From NCBI RefSeq assembly GCF_003206715.1, contig NZ_PZJU01000020.1:1-37410 (forward strand): a stretch of DNA of 37,410 nt, in the 5' to 3' direction. This stretch comes from Salinicola peritrichatus. GTDB lineage: Bacteria > Pseudomonadota > Gammaproteobacteria > Pseudomonadales > Halomonadaceae. Position 1 is the first letter of the stretch. Every line of letters starts with the position of its first letter. The notes beneath the pieces were generated by a model that ran no database searches, was not told where the DNA came from, and saw only the letters and a list, made by a program, of their open reading frames with translations. Of the stretch, positions 34,164-37,410 are shown piece after piece. A program made the translations under genes and the position numbers.

Positions 34164-34194
34164 TTGACCTTATAGTAGCTTTATAGTTTTAAAT
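34164..34194 (+). promoter_or_regulatory. MerR-type promoter/operator of the CDF-lspA genes
   Basis: TTGACC (34164-34169) and TTAAAT (34189-34194) are 19 bp apart, the stretched spacing typical of MerR-controlled promoters. The spacer contains the dyad ttatagtagctttatag, close to known CadR/PbrR sites (ctatagt-r-gctayag). Confidence 0.8.
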
Positions 34195-34227
34195 GGTACC
34201 ACAACATTGTTCAAGTGGAGTCGTATC

Positions 34228-35124
34228 ATGAGCAAATCCTGTGGTGGCGCCTGTGGCGGTGATGCAACGTCCGCAGCGGATACCGATATACAGGCCTCCT
34301 CCGAGGCGCCAGGGAGATGGGTCAGTGTTTATGCCGTGCCGAAGATGGACTGTCCATCAGAAGAACGAATGATTCGCCTAGCCCTGAACGGCTTTGAGGA
34401 GATTCGGGCGCTGTCCTTCGACTTGTCGAACCGCCGGCTGAAGGTCGTGCATGACGGCGAGGTCGAGCCCGTCACCTCGAAACTGAAGACCTTGGGGCTA
34501 GGCGCCTCGCTTCAGGAAACCGTCGCTGCAAATCCGGAGACCATCAAGGCCGCCGAGTTTTCGGCAGCTTCTGCTAAGCAAGAATCCGGGACCCTGCGCT
34601 GGTTGCTCGGCATCAATGCACTTCTGTTCGTGGTGGAAATGACTGCCGGTCTGATCGCCCAGTCCACCGGCCTGATTGGAGAATCCCTGGACAATTTTGC
34701 CGATGCGGCGGTGTACGGGCTTGCCCTTTATGCGGTTGGACATAGCGTGAAAATGCAGGTACGTGCCGCGCATCTTGCTGGTGTACTGCAACTGATCTTG
34801 GCTGTGGGCGTGCTCGTAGAGGTGGTGAGACGCTTTGTATTCGGTAGTGAGCCTGAATCGCTGGTGATGATGGCTATCGCATTCGTCGCATTGATTGCCA
34901 ATACCAGTTGTCTGCTGCTCATATCCAAACATCGGGAAGGCGGGGCGCACATGAAGGCAAGCTGGATATTCTCGGCCAACGACGTGGTGATCAACCTGGG
35001 GGTCATCACCGCCGGCGCCCTGGTCGCGTGGACCGGTTCCAATTATCCGGATCTGATTATCGGCACCATCGCGGGGGGCATTGTACTTAACGGTGCCAGA
35101 CGCATTTTGGCGTTGAAGGGTTAA
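34228..35124 (+). CDS. CDF-type cation transporter with HMA-like N-terminus
   Basis: A 298-residue protein from ATG 34228, with GGAG at 7 bp; an upstream ATG at 34207 lacks such a site. The N-terminus starts with a Cys/Gly metal-binding stretch (SKSCGGACGGD), followed by an HMA-like fold with MDCPSEER that keeps a single Cys. Six membrane segments follow from about residue 125. The second carries the CDF Asp pair in SLDNFADAAVYG. In segment five the expected His/Asp-x3-Asp reads FSANDVV, so one ligand seems replaced. It is predicted to export divalent metal ions. lspA begins 3 bp after its stop. Confidence 0.88.
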   Translation: MSKSCGGACGGDATSAADTDIQASSEAPGRWVSVYAVPKMDCPSEERMIRLALNGFEEIRALSFDLSNRRLKVVHDGEVEPVTSKLKTLGLGASLQETVAANPETIKAAEFSAASAKQESGTLRWLLGINALLFVVEMTAGLIAQSTGLIGESLDNFADAAVYGLALYAVGHSVKMQVRAAHLAGVLQLILAVGVLVEVVRRFVFGSEPESLVMMAIAFVALIANTSCLLLISKHREGGAHMKASWIFSANDVVINLGVITAGALVAWTGSNYPDLIIGTIAGGIVLNGARRILALKG

Positions 35125-35127
35125 ATA

Positions 35128-35640
35128 ATGCTCATTATTGGCAAAAAGCTCTCGCCGTATGCCCTATTGTCCATATCGGGCCTGCTGGCAGCGTCTGATC
35201 AGGCTGTAAAGTGGCTGGTGCAGCAATCAATGGCCTATGGCGAGTATGTTTCGGTGACCCCGTTCTTTAACTGGGTGCACCTATGGAACACCGGTGCCGC
35301 ATTCAGTCTTTTTGCGAATGGTGGAGGCTGGCAGCGCTACTTTTTTATCGGAATCGCGGTAGTGGTCTCGATTTTTCTGATCAAGCTGATCCTTGAAAAT
35401 CGTCATAAAGGAGAAGCCATCGCTTACAGTCTTATCCTCGGTGGCGCCATGGGCAACCTGATTGACCGGGTCTTTCGCGGCTATGTTGTGGATTCCTTTG
35501 ATTTCTATTGGCGAGATTGGCATTGGCCGGCCTTCAACCTGGCTGATATTGCAATTGTCCTCGGTGCCTTACTTTTCGTTTCCAGCAGTTTGTTGGGTAA
35601 AAAAGCAAAAACCAATGCCGAGCCGGATGGATCTGACTGA
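35128..35640 (+). CDS. lspA: Lipoprotein signal peptidase (signal peptidase II)
   Basis: A 170-residue inner-membrane aspartic protease with four membrane segments. Family motifs are present: WNTGAAFSLF, LGGAMGNLIDRVFRGYVVDS with the first catalytic Asp, and WPAFNLADIAIVLG with the second. It cleaves prolipoproteins before the lipidated Cys. The host must have its own lspA elsewhere, so this is an accessory copy carried with the metal genes. It is co-transcribed with the CDF gene and lies 21 bp before the ISL3 transposase start. Confidence 0.95.
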   Translation: MLIIGKKLSPYALLSISGLLAASDQAVKWLVQQSMAYGEYVSVTPFFNWVHLWNTGAAFSLFANGGGWQRYFFIGIAVVVSIFLIKLILENRHKGEAIAYSLILGGAMGNLIDRVFRGYVVDSFDFYWRDWHWPAFNLADIAIVLGALLFVSSSLLGKKAKTNAEPDGSD

Positions 35641-35661
35641 CACCTACGCCTATACAACACC

Positions 35662-35797
35662 ATGACCGAACTTCCCGACAACATCCTTCACCTGCCGCAA
35701 TACCAAGTACTGGGCTGCAAATCAACCGACGACGAAATGCACTTCCAGGTGGACGTGCCCGATCCCATCGCCTGCGAGGAATGCGGCGTGCAGGGTG
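35662..35797 (+). pseudogene. ISL3-family transposase, N-terminal fragment (split by IS3)
   Basis: The ATG at 35662 opens TELPDNILHLPQYQVLG, typical of ISPpu12-type ISL3 transposases, and reaches the first zinc-finger Cys pair in ACEECGVQG. At 35798 the IS3 element begins. The frame continues at 37013 as EFVRFGKRDVPYRDL after removing the insert and one GGTG copy. The gene is inactive in this form. Confidence 0.88.
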
Positions 35798-35860
35798 TGA
35801 CCTGCCACGGGATTTTTCCTCCATCGTCAACTAGAGTCCGACCTAACCAGAGGACGGACC

Positions 35861-36127
35861 ATGAAACGCGCGAGATTCAGCGAAGAACAGATCATCGGCA
35901 TCCTGGCCGAGCACGAGGCAGGGGCGAAGTGTGCTGACCTTTGCCGCAAGCACGGCATGTCGGAGGGCACCTTCTACAATTGGAAAGCCAGGTTCGGTGG
36001 CATGACCGTGTCGGAAGCCAAACGGCTGAAAACGCTCGAGGACGAGAATGCCAGGCTGAAGAAGCTACTCGCCGAGCAGATGCTCGACCTGGCGGCGATG
36101 AAGGAACTGGTCTCAAAAAAGTGGTGA
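35861..36127 (+). CDS. IS3-family transposase OrfA
   Basis: An 88-residue helix-turn-helix protein ([20 protein letters not shown], then [20 protein letters not shown]) followed by a leucine-zipper helix ([20 protein letters not shown]). It binds the element ends and regulates transposition. Near its end the heptamer A-AAA-AAG at 36115-36121 is in the right phase for a programmed -1 frameshift into orfB. Confidence 0.95.
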   Translation: MKRARFSEEQIIGILAEHEAGAKCADLCRKHGMSEGTFYNWKARFGGMTVSEAKRLKTLEDENARLKKLLAEQMLDLAAMKELVSKKW

Positions 36128-36990
36128 CGCCCGCCGAGAAGCGTGACGCCGTCTCGCATCTGAAGCAATTGCTTGGGTTATCCGAGCGCCGGGCCTGTCG
36201 GCTGGTCGGAGCGGATCGCAGGATGATCCGCTACGTTCCTCGCCGCGCCTCGGACACGGCACTGCGTGATCGGTTGCGGGAGCTGGCCAACGAGCGTCGC
36301 CGGTTCGGCTATCGGCGCCTCTTCGTCCTGCTGCGTCGCGAGGGTGAGCTCTCCGGCATCAATCGTATCTATCGGCTCTATCGCGAAGAAGGGTTAACGG
36401 TGCGCAAGCGAAAAGCTCGGCGCAAGGCGATCGGTACCCGAGCGCCCATTCTGGTCGAAGCGCGCGCCAATGCGAGATGGTCACTGGACTTTGTTCATGA
36501 TCAGCTGGTGTACGGACAACGCTTCCGGGTTCTCAACATCGTCGATGACGTGACACGGGAATGCCTTGCCGCGATCCCCGACACCTCGATATCCGGGCGA
36601 CGCGTGGCGCGGGAACTGACGGCATTGATCGAGCGGAGAGGCAAGCCCGGCATGATCGTCTCAGACAACGGCACGGAACTGACATCGAATGCGATCCTGC
36701 ACTGGTGTGCCGAGCACCTGATCGCGTGGCACTACATCGCACCGGGCAAGCCCATGCAGAATGGCTTCGTGGAGAGCTTCAATGGCAGGATGCGGGATGA
36801 GCTTCTCAATGAGACCTTGTTCCATAACCTGGCCCACGCGCGAGCCGTCATCACGGCTTGGGCGAATGACTACAACACCGAGCGTCCGCACTCGGCACTG
36901 GGCTACGAAACGCCAGCCGCTTATGCGCGGGCACTCACAGGCGTGCCCATCGGCACGAAGACTGATCGGACTCCAATCGCCGTTGGATGA
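36121..36990 (+). CDS. IS3-family transposase OrfB (made as OrfAB fusion)
   Basis: The frame entered after the slip encodes about 289 residues: [19 protein letters not shown], an HTH_21-type region ([19 protein letters not shown]), then the rve integrase core. The catalytic triad is D in [13 protein letters not shown] in [12 protein letters not shown] and E in [14 protein letters not shown]. The GTG at 36121 or 36124 could serve for separate translation, but frameshifting is the usual route. The frame is intact, so the element is potentially active. Confidence 0.93.
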   Translation: MVTPAEKRDAVSHLKQLLGLSERRACRLVGADRRMIRYVPRRASDTALRDRLRELANERRRFGYRRLFVLLRREGELSGINRIYRLYREEGLTVRKRKARRKAIGTRAPILVEARANARWSLDFVHDQLVYGQRFRVLNIVDDVTRECLAAIPDTSISGRRVARELTALIERRGKPGMIVSDNGTELTSNAILHWCAEHLIAWHYIAPGKPMQNGFVESFNGRMRDELLNETLFHNLAHARAVITAWANDYNTERPHSALGYETPAAYARALTGVPIGTKTDRTPIAVG

Positions 36991-37008
36991 AGGTTCGGTG
37001 GCAGATCA

Positions 37009-37410
37009 GGTGAGTTCGTACGGTTCGGCAAGCGTGACGTTCCCTATCGTGATCTGCCCATCCACGGCAAGCGGGTCACTCTCTGGGTGGTCCGCCGCCG
37101 ATACACCTGCCGGGCCTGCAAGACAACATTCAGGCCCCAGCTACCGGAGATGGTGGACGGATTCCGTATGACACTGCGGCTGCATGAGTACGTGGAGAAG
37201 GAATCCTTCAACCACCCCTACACCTTTGTGGCGGCACAGACCGGCCTGGACGAGAAGACGGTGCGCGACATCTTCAACGCCCGCGCCGAGTTCCTGGGGC
37301 GCTGGCACCGCTTCGAGACGCCCCGCATCCTGGGCATTGACGAGCTATACCTGAACAAGCGCTACCGCTGCATTCTGACCAACATTGAGGAGCGAACCCT
37401 GCTCGACCTG
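37009..37410 (+). pseudogene. ISL3-family transposase, C-terminal fragment (runs off window)
   Basis: The continuation reads EFVRFGKRDVPYRDLPIHG, then a second zinc-finger Cys pair (YTCRACKTTF) and the start of the DDE domain with the first Asp in RILGIDELYLNKRYR. It is in frame with the fragment ending at 35797 once the IS3 copy is removed. The gene continues past the window. Confidence 0.88.

Larger units (their letters stand above)
35798..37008 (+). mobile_element. IS3-family (IS407-like) insertion sequence, 1,211 bp
   Basis: Ends are tgacctgccac (35798-35808) and gtggcagatca (36998-37008), inverted with one mismatch. The target duplication GGTG is perfect at 35794-35797 and 37009-37012. 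The element carries orfA and orfB with an A-AAA-AAG slip site and inserted within the ISL3 transposase gene. Confidence 0.95.
33638..37410 (+). mobile_element. ISPpu12-like transporter IS (ISL3 family), right end outside window
   Basis: The gene set merR (minus), CDF transporter, lspA, ISL3 transposase is the one I know from ISPpu12 and its relatives. The left end is placed at gggtaagcggattaaatgg (from 33638), whose GGGTA opening and GGATTAAATGG resemble ISPpu12 ends as I recall. The transposase is split by an IS3 element at 35798-37008, so about 2.6 kb of the roughly 3.4-kb host element is present. The right inverted repeat would lie beyond the window. Confidence 0.75.

Overview
The window looks like chromosome from a moderately halophilic gammaproteobacterium of the Halomonadaceae (Halomonas type). 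This is inferred from the high-GC housekeeping and transport genes (dGTPase, YciH, BCCT and SSS sodium-coupled transporters, two TRAP systems, KDG kinase) and from a dispersed intergenic repeat of a style I associate with Halomonas. No rRNA, tRNA or CRISPR array was seen. The left part (about 1-14.6 kb) reads as less GC-rich than the right part and is heavily invaded by insertion sequences, which suggests an accessory region.

Layout. 1-386: end of a GabD-like aldehyde dehydrogenase, broken by a 7-bp tandem duplication. 572-1537: LysR regulator. 1.7-4.0 kb: an IS481-family element next to a decayed IS701-like element. 4.3-13.0 kb (minus strand): a catabolic operon, in transcription order GntR regulator, FAH-family enzyme, HpcH/HpaI aldolase, TRAP solute-binding lipoprotein, Ldh2-type dehydrogenase, TRAP DctQ, TRAP DctM, alpha/beta hydrolase. 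The hydrolase is split by an IS30 element. 13.5-14.7 kb: serine beta-lactamase-like hydrolase. 14.7-15.6 kb: IS5/IS427 element that has removed the N-terminus of a LacI regulator, which carries a further frameshift. 16.3-19.2 kb: second TRAP operon (DctP-DctQ-DctM) with 4-bp overlaps or close coupling.

19.4-22.6 kb: glycosyltransferase family 4 plus amylo-alpha-1,6-glucosidase-like enzyme. 23.1-27.1 kb: HAD phosphatase, YciH, a YbaY/YscW-like lipoprotein, a NERD-domain membrane protein that appears to have lost its catalytic Glu and Lys, and 2-keto-3-deoxygluconate kinase. 27.3-29.4 kb (minus): SSS symporter translationally coupled to a small unknown protein. 29.6-31.6 kb (minus): BCCT (BetT-like) transporter. 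32.2-33.6 kb (minus): dGTPase.

33.64 kb to the end: an ISPpu12-like 'transporter IS' of the ISL3 family carrying a metal-responsive MerR regulator, a CDF cation transporter with an HMA-like N-terminus, and LspA. Its own transposase is interrupted by a complete 1,211-bp IS3/IS407-type element with a 4-bp target duplication; the element runs off the right edge.

How it works together: the left operon would import an organic acid by TRAP, oxidise a 2-hydroxy acid to a 2-oxo acid, and cleave it through FAH and aldolase steps under GntR control. The second TRAP operon and KDG kinase fit sugar-acid use. BCCT and SSS fit osmolyte or carboxylate uptake. Five complete or nearly complete IS elements (plus the transporter IS) have interrupted at least three genes, so several pathways here are probably broken or misregulated. 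All functional assignments come from reading the sequence; no database search was run.
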